Of a stretch of DNA of 64,000 nucleotides, positions 11,486 to 23,500 are shown one piece after another. Below the pieces are notes generated by a model. That model saw only the letters and a list, made by a program, of their open reading frames with translations. It ran no database searches and had not been told where the DNA came from. Each line of letters opens with the position of its first letter. The stretch's first letter is position 1. The position numbers and the translations under genes were made by a program. The DNA comes from Malachius bipustulatus (Eukaryota; Arthropoda; Insecta; Coleoptera; Melyridae): assembly GCA_910589415.1 (NCBI GenBank), contig OU342630.1, positions 77,496,186-77,560,185 on the forward strand, read 5' to 3'.

Positions 11486-12019
11486 AGTGTGTCCCCGAAT
11501 AGGTAAAACGACTCTTATCAAAAACAAAAAATTCATCGATTTGAATTTTCATTTTTTGGGGGGTTCAGCCCTGCTTGGTTAAAGACTAATTTCTAACATA
11601 ATTTTAATTTAAAAAAATCAAGTATGCCTCGAAAATTTCAGTCTTTTTTTTGAGGAGTGAACTTGTTTTTATGTAGTGAATATCATGAAATGTTATTTAA
11701 AAAGTTGTTAAGGATCAACATTTAGGGCTCTATACAAAATCTCAAAGTTATAGTCCAATTATAATTTTGAAATTTGGTTTAGAGGCCTAAATGTTGATTC
11801 TAACAACTTTTTGAAATAACTTGTCGTCGTATTTGCTACATAAAAAATACTTCACTCCTCATAAGAGAAGTTTTTTTAACTTCCAAGGCATTTTTCAAAA
11901 AAAAAAATTATGTTAAAAATTATTAGTCTTTAACCAAATAAGCAGGGCTCAACCCCAAACAATGAAAATTCAAGTCGGGAATTTTTTCGGGAGACGTTTC
12001 ACCTATCCGGGGACATACT
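11486..12019. mobile_element. Fold-back MITE (AGTGTGTCCCCGAATAGG termini)
   Basis: Left terminus AGTGTGTCCCCGAATAGGTA at 11486 pairs with TACCTATCCGG...ACATACT-type sequence ending at 12019. Arms continue through GGTTCAGCCCTGC, GGTTAAAGACTAAT, TTGAGGAGTGAA and the central CAACATTTAGGGCTC / GAGGCCTAAATGTTG. Each arm is about 250 bp; no protein encoded. Confidence 0.8.
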
Positions 12020-13282
12020 GGATACGATGATCAAAGAATAGCAAAATATCATTGAATATTATCTATTCAAGCAATAAAAATTGAAAAGTAGTAACTTTGT
12101 CATGCACTTTTACACATACCTACCTACTTATAAAAACCTTCATTAACCCGTCATGTAGGTAGGTATATTCTCACGTATGCTATTATGGAAAATTCTTCAG
12201 CAACAATATTGAAAATTTATAACATAGGTAGACAAATATTGGATACTGTAAACGCCATAATTTTCACATACGAATATTACCAGATAGGTGCTGAAGATAC
12301 TTGTAATAATTAGATTCCTATCGAATAGACAATATTTATTAAAAAGGCGTTTTTCATTCATTATAACAACTGGTTTCCGATCGTTATCGTGAACAATTTA
12401 GAGGATTATGTAAACGCAAATTAACTTTATACCTATTTCCAAGTATCTTCTTCAGTGGATAGATATCTATATACATTTATAAAATATCGTAACTGATGGA
12501 ATTGATTGTCTATTATAATAATAGTATAGGCACAATTGTATTATTTACATATAACTGTAAAAAGCTTCAAAGCTTAAGCTATGCCTAGGCATAGTAAAAT
12601 ATTCAGGAAAAGTAGCTTAGACCATGATTAATGACATGGCCAGCTATGCATCATTCGATCTAAGACAAGAGCTCAATACGTGATAAATATCGCATGTCCA
12701 CGGCTTAAATCTCTTATAAATATTAAAAAATGAAGGTAAACTGGCTGACATTTTGGTGTTATTACTAACTGTTGTTATTAATATATCAAACGACTGTTCA
12801 CATATTAATAACATATTGATGTGAAAATTGCTAATAATACCCTCTTATTTCCTGCTATACGTTATCTTTAATTATTGAGTAAGATTAATTACAAACTTCT
12901 ATTTTTCAATTAATTTCTGGCTATTTAATTTCTTAATGAGACAGGACGTATCGTATGACATTTTAGTTGATTATACCTATTTTTTTGATGTGTTTTGATT
13001 GAAATAATTGCTGTTGATGAGGAGTAGTGGATTACCTTTAAAAGCTTAGTTAAAAAAAAATCTTATCCTCTATATTATACATTAGTATTTATTTAAAATG
13101 AATCAGCTAAAATAGAATCAGATATCAATAGTTTGCGTTTTTTTAACGTAATATGGCTCACTCGCCCGCCTTTACTATTATTTCTATATCTCTTTGTATA
13201 ATTTTGGAGTACAAAAAGTATGTTTTTCATCGATACCGACTTTATTTTGATTGGTAATGGTAATGGTATACTCTGTAATTAT
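12020..13282. other. A+T-rich spacer, no feature recognised
   Basis: Contains scattered TACCTACCTA words and runs of A/T only. No coding segment, hairpin or repeat array was recognised. Confidence 0.4.
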
Positions 13283-13875
13283 GTGTCAATGAAAAAGACC
13301 TAATTTTGATCAAAAGGTTATAAATTACAAATAATTGATAACTTTTCGAACGGTTTCGGGTATTACACCATCATCAGGACAGTTGTCATGTTCAGCAACC
13401 GTAAAAATTAATAAAATATGGCACATCATTAACTCAATAAGATGGAGACCGGGATGGGAGTTTCATGAGATCTGATAAAAATTCAAAATTTTTCCAAAAT
13501 ATTCTTCTGGTCACTACAGCCAAGTCTGACGAATATTTAGAAATTAAACCCTTTTCGAAATGAAAATTGTTTATAAATCTTCAATGCTTTTAACGCCTCC
13601 TTTTCATTTCGAAAAGGGTTTAATTTCTAAATATTATCCGTCTAAATATTCCTTAAGCTTGGCTGTAGTGACCCGCAAAATTTTTTTGAAAAATTTTGAA
13701 CTTTTATCAAACTTCATGAAACTTTCATCCCTGTCACCATCTTATTAAGTTGATGTTGTGCCATATTTTATTAATACTTACGGTTGCTGAATAACATGAT
13801 GTCCTGATGATGATGGGGTAATACCCGAAACCGGTCGACATTTTATGACCAAAGTTTTGCCTTTGTTATTGACAT
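13283..13875. mobile_element. Fold-back element with hammerhead-like motifs in both arms
   Basis: Inverted arms of about 290 bp meet near 13585 (AACCCTTTTCGAAATGAAAA and its complement). Each arm carries the motif CCTGATGATG...GTAATACCCGAAACCG (minus strand in the left arm, plus strand in the right arm at 13803-13832). Motifs of the form CTGATGA...GAAAC are typical of the pseudo-LTR ends of Penelope-like elements, where hammerhead ribozymes are known. The structure is thus plausibly a tail-to-tail pair of truncated Penelope-like ends, comparable to the palindrome at 25986-27570. No ORF of the element is present. Confidence 0.65.
13799..13841 (+). ncRNA. Putative degenerate type I hammerhead ribozyme
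   Basis: Read 5' to 3': ATGTC (13799-13803), CTGATGA core (13804-13810), a 16-base segment with a GGG/CCC-type helix II (13811-13826), GAA, then ACCGGT giving a 2-bp helix III, C as cleavage base, and GACAT (13837-13841) exactly complementary to the first five bases (helix I). All conserved core bases are present, but extra unpaired bases separate CTGATGA from helix II. Two-base-pair helix III is a known feature of Penelope-like hammerheads. Activity is uncertain. Confidence 0.4.
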
Positions 13876-14699
13876 ACTTGCTTTATTAATAATTGCACTT
13901 TAGACATGGACATTACAAGTTACGACCGGGCAAAATTGTGTTTTATCCATGCAAGATACAGTAGTGTTGTGGCCGAGTCACAAGTAGTGTGCCATTGTAT
14001 TTTTTTTATTATTTCTCAACATGAAATGGTTAATTTGTCAAAATTTTTACCTTTTTATTATTCATCATTGATTGTCAAAGGTATTATGTTGTATTTTCAT
14101 TTAGGAAGAAGAAAGTACATTTTTTGCTTAAATTGAATCATCGCAGTTTCTGCGAGGGGAGTTAAATTTTTATTGTTTCAATAAATCGAAGGTCTCATTT
14201 CATAGCAGGTTTAGACGGTGTCGTTGCTGCTAGATTCCCTTAGATGTTTGGTTATCCTAGGTCCTAGGTAGTCTGTAGTTCTGGCAGATCTAAAATACAA
14301 GGGACAATCCAGTTCACCGATAAAAAGTGACGTGACAGCAGAACAAATGTAAGGGTTTAAAATCGCATATTCGACATGCTGAAGTGAGGCCAAGATTTCA
14401 AAGTTTTGAAAGGAAGTTAGAGGGAAGCACGCCTGGCAGTAAATGTTAAGGCAAAGGAGGAAAATTTTGGGGCGGCGAGAAGATTTCTTCTAGCTGAGGA
14501 CGTCGAACGAAGTAAGTTCTAGAATTGAAATCAGGTATAAATACCCGTCCCATGGTTGATTGGATTAAATTCATTTGTATTCCACAATTCATCAGTGCTT
14601 TCATATTATATCAATATTTCATGGGTTCGTTGTCCGGAGTGTCGTTATAGGTCATGCAACTCAGATTTGGAGTAAAAGTGTTAAAAAAGCATTTTGTGT

Positions 14700-15815
14700 A
14701 AATGTTTTAGAAGAAAACCAACTAAGCCATTGTTTGGAGAATAGTTTCATATGTTATTGCGATATGTTTTCCACTCAACTTTATTATTTTAATTTTGTCC
14801 TTATAAAATTAATAAAACTATCAGAGTAATCGTGATGGCGTCAACAGAAAAATTGTAGAGAATAAAAACACGAAAAAAATTAGAGGCCGAACGACTCGAT
14901 CGAGTGATTAATTTCGGAGTAAATCGGGAAAAACCGGCCAAAGTGTATTTTTTTAAGCATAACTCGGTTATTTTTAACTACAAATTTTATCCCATGTCAA
15001 TAAAAAAAAAACTATTTCGAAGGTAGAATATTCGTTCTTCAAAACGGTCATCTTTATTTTGCAAATAATCGCTGAGAAATATGTTAGAAATGAAGATGAA
15101 CATCACAAGAAACAGCCGAGCACGCGAGAGTGGGGCTAGAACAGCAGATGAGGGGTACTTACAACTTCTATTATGCCTTCCCCTCAACTGCTTCTACCGC
15201 CACTCTCTCCCACTCGGCCTTTTCTCGTGATAATCATCTTCATTTCTAACATATTTCTCAGCGTCTTCGCAAAACCAGGATGAACGTTTTGAAGAAAGAA
15301 AAACATACTTTCAAAATTGTTTTTGAAAATTTAAATCAAAGCATATCCGTAGCATTCAGGTGTGCTGGAAAATTTTAAACAACAAAATTCACATGGCCAC
15401 AGATGGAAAACTATGAATCGGACAGTGCCTGCTTTGTGTACATATAAAGCTTATAATAATATCTAATACTGGCCCGAGGATTTACGCTATAAACTCAAAA
15501 CCAACCGAGTTATGAATTTTTGAAAAAACTGCACTTTGGACGCTTTTCGCCGATTTTCTCCTAAACTAACCTCTCATTTTCTTCGTATTTTCATTTTCTA
15601 TAATTTCTCTGTTGACACCATCACGATTACCTACTCTGATAGTTTTAATTTTATAAGCAAAAAACTAAAATATGTAATAGAGATTGTTATGATGTATTAG
15701 ATTGTTGATAAGAAAGTTATTTATAAATAATAAAGTCGAGTGAAAAACATCTCACAATATCATATGACTATTCACAATCAATGGTGCAGTTAGTTTTCTT
15801 CTAGCACTTTTTATA
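14700..15815. mobile_element. Long fold-back element with an arm-specific insertion
   Basis: The left arm begins near 14700 (TTAGAAGAAAACCAACTAAG) and the right arm ends near 15815 (GTTAGTTTTCTTCTAGCACT). Matching words include ACTATCAGAGTAATCGTGAT, GTCAACAGAAAAATT, ACGTTTTGAAGAA and CTGAGAAATATGTTAGAAAT with their complements. The hairpin apex is near 15165. The right arm is longer because it holds about 160 bp (roughly 15330-15490) lacking in the left. Non-coding. Confidence 0.7.
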
Positions 15816-18800
15816 TTAAAAAATATTTGTAGCTTGGCGTAGTAGTTTCGAATTATGAACATGCTGTTGTTTCATTTTGGTTGATATGAGGCCCACGACA
15901 GAGGAAAGCTGTCCTGAGCTTCATTTTTTGGCAGGATAATTTGAGCTTTTTACTTATTTAATTTTTTTAACATCCATGAATTTCCTATCATTTGGCTGAA
16001 CGGTGACGCCAAAGAACTGATCTTACTGCCTAGAATTTCTTTTTGGATCCATTTTTTGTAAAAAATATAGATCTTTAAATGCGTTTATAGAGCTTTAAAT
16101 ATAGCTTTAAATATAACTTTAATATAGAGCTTTAAATGCGTGTTCCTAGCTGACTTTACGTCCCCTCCGAAAGACTTGATTACACAAACGCAAATGACAT
16201 AATTAACTGCGGCTGATGTTATACCTGTATTTGAATAATTGCAAGTATTTAAATAATTGTATAATATAACGCTCGAGTAGACCAGACCACAATGGCTACT
16301 AAACTAAGCGTTTTTATAAAAAATTTAATTATTCTACTATACATAATTTCAGAGGAAGAAAAGATCAGGCTCATTCATTGATACAATTAAATAAAACGAA
16401 CTAGACTGGAATAAAATTCCCGATTTACGATAAGAACGTGGACGAGCGAATTTGAAACGCATCGCCCGAAGTTATAGGTCAGACTGCAGCCCAAATTGAC
16501 GGCTATGGGAAAGTGTTCGCGAAGGAAGTAGAAATCACATAACACTGACACGATCAGTCCGATGTCTTCTGCAAAATATTACCATTTTTGATACAAAGTA
16601 TTTATAACCAATAAAAATCTTGCTGCTTTCTATACGCGAAGAGTTTAATAATTACTTCATCCGTTGTAAACAAAATAAATGATGAAATTTTCAAGAAATG
16701 TAACTAGTTTACTAGTTTATAATACCTATACCAGCAGAAAGGCTGCTAAGCCGACAGTTTGTAATAAAAATGTTCCGCTGATTAGATATTTATATGCGGT
16801 GATTCAGGATGAATTTATTATTAACTTCAGGATATGAACTGTATAATAATGTATATGTAGTCGAAAGCGAATATAAGAAGAAAATGTTTTTTGTTAAATC
16901 ATAAAGTTTGATTGCCATTTCAGTTTCGATACCATATTCTTTTGCGACTAGTGCTTAAAAGTGAAAAAGATACCAATTAAAAGCTAGTTTCCATGAAGCC
17001 TGTCTCATTTTTAAAATATAAAATACCAATCTACATACGAAAAATGATATTCTCTCTCGCACTCATATGCTGCTTCTGGCGGGGTAAGGGAAACGACGTA
17101 AAACGTTAACAAACAGAACGCAACGGCAGTGGCGCGCTCGAGTTCAGTTATAGGAAATGTAATAATTACATAAATTATAATAATGATCATAATATTCATA
17201 ATATTATTATTCTATTTGCAGTTTTTGTTACAAAAAACATAAATTATGGGAATACTAATAGATATTAAATTGAGAAAATATATACTTATACCTACCTATA
17301 CAAAATAAAAGGTACAAAAAGGTAATAACAATTTAACAAATAAAAAATCGATAAGAAAGTCGAAAAGCAATATACATCAGTAGGTACCTAAAATAGTTTT
17401 TCAATTTCTTACATGTTTAGTTGATTTTATTCTAAAAATAAATTAAACGAACCTAATTGAAAATATGTCAGATACCTAATCACTAATTTTAAAATGCCCT
17501 GTATTACTAAAGTTTTGTTCTGATATTGCTGGGAGTGAATTCGTCTCAATTTTAGAAGAATTAATTGCCGATAAATAATGAAAGATCATGGAAAAAGTTC
17601 ACCACATTTTAAAAATTTGCACCTTAAAATTAGTAATAATCTGAAATTTTTTAACGTTCGTGCAACCGGGTCAAAGTCTTCTATTTCATATTCTTTGATG
17701 ATATTGTTTGAATATTATTCCCCCTCTCCATATTCTGATTATCTTAAATTAGAGGTTGACAATAATAATAGGTAATATACTTTCAAAAAAATAAATATTT
17801 TTTATTTATTTAAATGGAATAATTTTTCCAAGTTGCATTTTTCAAAGTATTCAGTAGGTATTCAGTATGCTTTCGAAAATGAAAAAAAAACTGTCAAACA
17901 ATAATTGTTTTCACAAATTAAAAGATAAAACACTTACACTACGCTACGCCCATGACCATGTATGCTTTGTTTTGATTAACGGCTTTGCGTTGCTTACGTA
18001 GGAAACTGATAGACTTACCTTCTTTCGAAGTTTTCTCTAAAACAGAACACGTTTTCGCCACTTTTTTTAACTTTTGAAAAATTAATTATTAAAGCTTAAA
18101 ACGAGTGAAAGCTAGAGCTGAAAATATAAATAACAAGGAACTTACAACTGTTTGAAAAACACGAACTCTTATTATGATATTATGTAAACAAACGGTCTGA
18201 CAGGATGTAAACATTCATGTTGCCATATGTAGCAAAGTAAAACGGGTATAAGGGATCCATCGATGTTTATTGCCCACCAATAACACTGGAGAGGTTGCGC
18301 TCTTTCATTGTAAGTGCCAGTTTCATTATTGATCTGGCATTCATTTGAACAGTCTTGTTTGGAGAGAGAGGGATGGCGGAACACTTTTTCAGTGTTTATG
18401 TCTTGGTCCATATTTATTAATATAGTCTAAGATTATTATTAAACATACTTCATTATTCTTTTTCGACCTTTTAATTTTACCGAAAATTTTGACAAGTTTT
18501 TCAAATTTTTTCACAAATTTTTTAAACTCATCTAGATTTTGTTCCTCATCCAGCTAAGCATAAGCCATTTATGAGATTATTTGACGTATCTGTCAAAAGT
18601 TGAAACGTCAAAATTGACATTGTATGCATTGTGTTATATTATTCACATATTTGAGGCAACTCCAATCCCTGGGTTAGTTCCTGGAATACGAGTATCCCAA
18701 AAACACTGAATATTGAGTTTTTCTTTAATTATTCATAACTTATACTGCGAATTGAGTCATTCGAAAAGAAGAAATTTAAAATTTTCATACATAGGTACCT

Positions 18801-18840
18801 ATAAGTAATTTATCATTTTATATCCAATGCGTTCTTGTAT
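15816..18840. other. A+T-rich spacer with a short tandem repeat
   Basis: A small imperfect tandem repeat of a 16-base unit containing AGCTTTAAATATA lies at about 16067-16139. The rest shows no coding segment or long hairpin that I can recognise. Confidence 0.4.
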
Positions 18841-18854
18841 GTAATTATGTGAAT

Positions 18855-18940
18855 GGCTGATGCGGTGGCTGAGGCGTTCGGCCATTCGGACATTTTTTCC
18901 TGTCTCAAATATCAGAAAGTTCGACTCACAGGCTTCCTTT
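18855..18940 (+). repeat. Possible tRNA-derived SINE head or tRNA pseudogene
   Basis: An A-box-like TGGCTGAGGCG (18866-18876) is followed 53 bases downstream by a B-box-like GTTCGACTC (18919-18927). The GGTGGCTGAGGCGTTCGG context resembles the 5' half of tRNA-Ser/Leu with a long variable arm. No cloverleaf acceptor stem can be closed, so a functional tRNA is unlikely; a SINE head or pseudogene is the better guess. Confidence 0.35.
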
Positions 18941-19284
18941 ATAAGAACAAACTAAATACTTTGTATTTTTTCTTGTCTTTTTTCTTTTCGTTTTTTATTA
19001 CATATTTGTATATTTTTGTCATCTTTTTATCATTAGCGAGGATGTCGGAAACGGAAACAGATACAGGGTTGGTTAAATTAGAGAAAAGTTTCACATTTTT
19101 ATGCTTATTAAGAATCTGTAACAAAATGTCCGACAAGATCATGGAGTTTTCATAGTCAACTCTTGTTTTTCTTATTGCCGCCGTATTATATTTTGATGTC
19201 AATCTTTGTTAAAAAAATTAAGGAAACAAAAAAACTGAAAAGAAGAGTAATTAATTTTGAAGAGATTTTTTTTAATGTGATAGA

Positions 19285-19410
19285 TTTTCGGTATCCTTAA
19301 TGTTTTTAATAGAGAATGACATGAAAAATATTATGGTGGCACTAAGGAAAACTAAAGTTGACAATGAAAGCTTTAGGATCTAGTTATCTTGGAAAATTTT
19401 TGAAATGGGG
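19285..19410 (+). repeat. Dispersed repeat related to 7030-7145
   Basis: Shared words in the same order: GACATGAAAAA, AAGGAAAAC, AAAGTTGAC, GGAATCTAGT/GGATCTAGTT, GAAAATTTTT. This links the region to the interior of the fold-back at 6569-7376. Confidence 0.5.
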
Positions 19411-20470
19411 TATTTTTGAAAATATCATTTACCATTAAAACTAAGTCTTTAATGGGACAATTTATTTTGGGAACATTATTATTAAAACATACCCCAAAGA
19501 GCATTTTGATGGGAAGAAAGAAGAAAGACTCTCAAGCCGCAGGCGTTCATCAAGAGATCAGACAGCGTACCTATAGAGAACGAGTCGAGGCCTAATAACG
19601 ATTAATTAAAAACACAATGTAGTCACGCATTGATGCGCCAGATGTATATCTGGTCATGAGCATTTTCTTAGATGTATTACTGCGGGAAGACATGATTGTG
19701 AGTGTCAGGAACGATGTGGCGTGAGTCAAGCACGTGTTGCAAATTACATTAACACAAGCCAGTCATTAGCAGTCGTGTGCTCCCCTGCTCTCTCTTTTTC
19801 TAAGCAGAGGGTGCATATATCTAACCTTGCATCTATGAATGTTGTGATGATCAGCGGGACACACAAGAAAAATTATAGTAAAATAAAAATGTAAAACGGT
19901 TAGTAATTGTTATTATTGTGATGCCAATGATTCTTGCGGTGGGTCTAACCAGCTGCAAGATGATTCGAGTTTCTTTACGATTTCAGTTACATCAGATATA
20001 TGAAGTCAGATATAGAATCAGATAAGTATGAGTGCAATTAGATATAATCCTCTCTGTTTAGAGACATTAATTTTGATCAATTTCCCGAGCAAATTGTTTT
20101 GATATTTTTGGTGCAACAATTTTTGACTCAGTCATTGATAAGATTTCTGTGAACGTGACCTGATTAGGGTGTGGCGGGAGAAATTCATCAGTTCCTGATT
20201 TATTGAAATCATTGATATTATGTTGGTAAATTTTGATAGCTACGTGATGCAAGCGTGACGCTAGATTAAGCTAAACGATACAGAGCCTAATCTTAGGTGA
20301 GGGAGAGGACTTCAGTGTCTTGATTAACCTTGTGCTCAGCATTTTCTGGCTTCTTCACATGAACCAAGCAGCCCTGCTTTTGGTGTTAATTCAGGAATGG
20401 TGATCAAAATATAAATGCAACGGTTTTTTTGTTTTTGGCTAACTGAAGTGGGCCACCAACCTAAAAATCG
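19411..20470. other. Spacer, no feature recognised
   Basis: Mixed-composition sequence with short open frames only. No family signature was found. Confidence 0.4.
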
Positions 20471-20479
20471 GGGTTTACT

Positions 20480-21265
20480 CAATGCTGATCAGTGAAAATG
20501 TGCCGTACTCTGTCTCCCGAACGTTGGCGATTACTCCGGAGATGGCTCTCGATCTTCAGCAATTCTAAATAGTTTCCCTGCCTCGCGGATCCCTGTCCAT
20601 TGTCTAATGTTCCTGAGCCATGACATTTGGCTGCGGCCAACTCCACGTTTTCCCGCTATTTTGCCCTTCATTACAAGTTGTAACAGGTGATATTTTTCTC
20701 CGCGCAAAATATGACCAAGATAGGCAATTTTTCGACATTTAATTTACCCTTTCGCTATTTGCTCTTTGTTAGTCAGGATTCGTACCATCCATCGTGCATC
20801 CACCTGACCTGGCCAAATATAGCATTTAACCAAACGTTTCTTAGATTTAGGATTTAGGTTCAGGTTATCGTCGCAGATTCTCATTTTCTGAAAGCTGAAA
20901 GGTCGATGCGGCACTGCCGGCACTTGATTTCAATGTCTGGATCTAAATTTTCTGTGATTATACTATCTTGTGAACACTACTTGTAGATATTTAAAACGGG
21001 AGACTCTTTCTATCACTGAATTGTTGAGGGTCAACTGTGCAATCTCATGTTATTCTCGACGCAATATCATAAATTTGGTCTTGCTGACGTTTATGGTCCA
21101 GTCCATTTTTGTTCCGTTTAGGTTGATTTCGTTAATTTTGTTGGAGTCCATCATCCATGCTGTCGCATTTTATGAGAGTATCGTCAGCGTATCTAATTGT
21201 ATTGAGCAGGACACCATTTATTTTCTGTGTTCTCCGAGGCTTCTCTAAAGATATTTAAAAGACCG
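20480..21265 (-). pseudogene. RTE-like endonuclease-reverse transcriptase fragment (RT thumb and C-terminus)
   Basis: In broken minus-strand frames the order is IFREA (near 21255), the catalytic box IRYADDTLIKCD (about 21165-21200), WTINVSKTKFMILRR, then VERVSRFKYL-like, and a C-terminal block KCRKIAYLGHILRGEKYHLL, GKRGVGRSQMSWLRNIRQW ending near 20480. This combination is characteristic of insect RTE-type endonuclease-reverse transcriptase ORFs. Several stops and frame changes are present, and the endonuclease and RT fingers/palm N-terminal to IFREA are missing, so it is a 5'-truncated dead copy. Clade naming (RTE versus related non-LTR clades) rests on the memory of the motif set. Confidence 0.75.
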
Positions 21266-22540
21266 CTGGTTTTCTTCAAACAGCTTGCAAGAAATGGGAG
21301 AGTTCTTCTCGGAGATGTTGCGCTATAGACAGACGCGAGATGTATGAAAAAGAAATTCACTGTTCTTAATGTTCTGTCTACTAAAATTGCGAAAGAAACT
21401 CCCTGAACGACTGGAACTGCACTACCCAACTATGGAGAAAGGCAGTAACTGATAACTAATAATAATTATTATTGTAAACAGTAACTGCTAATCTAGTTAC
21501 TGCTTTTGTGGTTTGGAAGCAGTATGATTTCGTAAAAAAACTGTAAGTATAGGTTTTAATAACATACAGGATGGTTTACTGTCTGTCTGTGTTGAATTAA
21601 GATACAAAATGACCTCATTCAGCCATACAATAATAGCACAAGAAAACGCATTTCGCATTTTGTAAATCTGTGAGGCAGAAGTATATTATTTGGATTTTGG
21701 ATTCAAACTAGATTAATAATGTAAATCATTACACTAAAGAAAATACGAGATAAAATTTAATGACTGCAAGAGTTTATAAATATGTAGTTAGGTACCAAGA
21801 TGTAATAGTTAATAATATTATCCCATACATCATATTGTATAACAGAAGAAATGTATAATTCAAATATATGCGAGAATTCTTCAACAATTCTGAATAAACT
21901 AGCAGTACCTTGCTACTACTCTTGAATAATAATTCCTCTCGATTTTTGTCTAATAATTTATAATTTATAAAAATCGAATAAATTTAAATTTTGTAATTTC
22001 ATACGAATGCACTTTCCGAGTTAGTCATCGTTATGAATGGCCTAATGTTTAATTGTATATTACAAGAGCTATAATTTTATGAATACATATGTATTAATTC
22101 AGAAAAAAAATCACCTAAAGGATTGGAATACTATTTATAAAGCGGTGATTAAGACACCGTTAGATATTCAAATGTTAATATACTGTCTAATTATATTGTT
22201 ACTTTATTAAAATATTCAAGATTAAAATGTGTCCAAAGTTTGTTTGATTTACTTCTGCATAATATTAATCATGAATTTATTAACTTTAGGTAAACTGATT
22301 TATTGAATGTATACTTAAGTTACGCAAGTAATATTATTTATTAATAATAAAAATATATGCTTGATACCCCCCCCCTCTCCCATCCCTAAATAATAGTCTC
22401 ATTCCTATTTTCGCCACAATTGATGTCTTCATGCATCAATCATCGTAATCATTAGTCACAAACATGCACCCAGGAATTATCAAGTGGGTAAAAAATTTAG
22501 GCATAATAATGTTAGTTATTATATTGGTGTAATTATTATA
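21266..22540. other. A+T-rich spacer
   Basis: Nothing recognisable except a homopolymeric C tract with pyrimidines at about 22367-22385. Confidence 0.4.
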
Positions 22541-23125
22541 TACAGGGTGTACCAGCTCGATTTAGACAACGGTAAGGGCCGTGTAGGTCTCGTCAAGACG
22601 AAACGTTTTTTTATTTGAAGTTTTTGGATTTGGACCTTCGTTGCGGAAATATGGCCGACTTCCGGTTTTTAGTTTTTTGGCTCCAGTTTCGGCATTTTTA
22701 GGTTCTCGCCCAAACTGAAACTAGTTTTGGAAACTCCTTAGCTTCAGTTACAACTTTCATATTGAAGTCAAGGTTCTATCTTTGTTGGATTCAAAATGGC
22801 GACATGCCCAAGACTTTAAATTTTAAGTCTTTGAATCAATTCAAATTGAATCAAATTGAAAAATTAAGATTTTGAATCCAACAGAGATAGAACCTTGACT
22901 TCAATATGAAAGTTGTAACTGAAGCTAAGGAGTTTCCAAAACTGGTTTCAGTTTGGGCGAGAACCTAAAAATGCCGAAACTGGAGCCAAAAAACTAAAAA
23001 CCGGAAGTCGGCCATATTTCCGCAACGAAGGTCCAAATCCAAAAACTTCAAATAAAAAAACGTTTCGTCTTGACGAGACCTACACGGCCCTTACCTTTGT
23101 CTAAATCGAGCTGGTACACCCTGTA
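22541..23125. mobile_element. TACAGGGTGT fold-back MITE, 585 bp
   Basis: Termini TACAGGGTGTACCAGCTCGA (22541) and the complement TCGAGCTGGTACACCCTGTA (ending 23125) are exact. The arms (about 22541-22795 and 22870-23125) are nearly identical over their length, including CCGTGTAGGTCTCGTCAAGA, AAGTCGGCCATATTTCCGCA and its partner, and a central asymmetric loop. Both sides are flanked by A/T (TATA...TATAAAT), consistent with a TA or longer A/T target. The high arm identity suggests a relatively recent insertion. No ORF. Confidence 0.9.
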
Positions 23126-23127
23126 TA

Positions 23128-23266
23128 AATCTTGCTCCATCAACTTGAGGTGGTTCGAAAAATACTCTTTCATTACTTTCAACTGGTCCTTAAATGTTTT
23201 GCTGGGTCAAGTTTTCAGTTGCGGCTAGAGTATGCTGCAGTCTCTGTTTTTTTTTGCTTGGCGTTT
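23128..23266 (-). pseudogene. Partial duplicate of the Harbinger Myb/SANT-like gene end
   Basis: This segment is a close copy of 24640-24778 (shared CTTGCTCCATCA, CTTGAGGTGGTTCGAAAAAT, GTTTTCAGTTGCGGCTAGAG, ATGCTGCAGTCTCTG). It lacks the C-terminal codons and has small indels. It lies directly between the MITE and the left end of the Harbinger element, so it belongs to an adjacent truncated copy of the same element family. Confidence 0.7.
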
Positions 23267-23500
23267 TTATGTTAGGTCCAGGAGAGCTACTCTGGACTTA
23301 AGTTTCGTATAGGTACGAAAAACCTATTTTTCACCCGTCGTCATACGAAACTGTCAAAAGCGTATTCTGGACGAGGCGAATCGCATTTCGTATACGAATA
23401 TTACATCGAATGCAAAGTAGCCTTCGAATTATTGTGTTTTTCTAATACGAATAAATTGCCGTCTCGCATAACCTCTAAGTAAAAACATATGGGAAATGAC

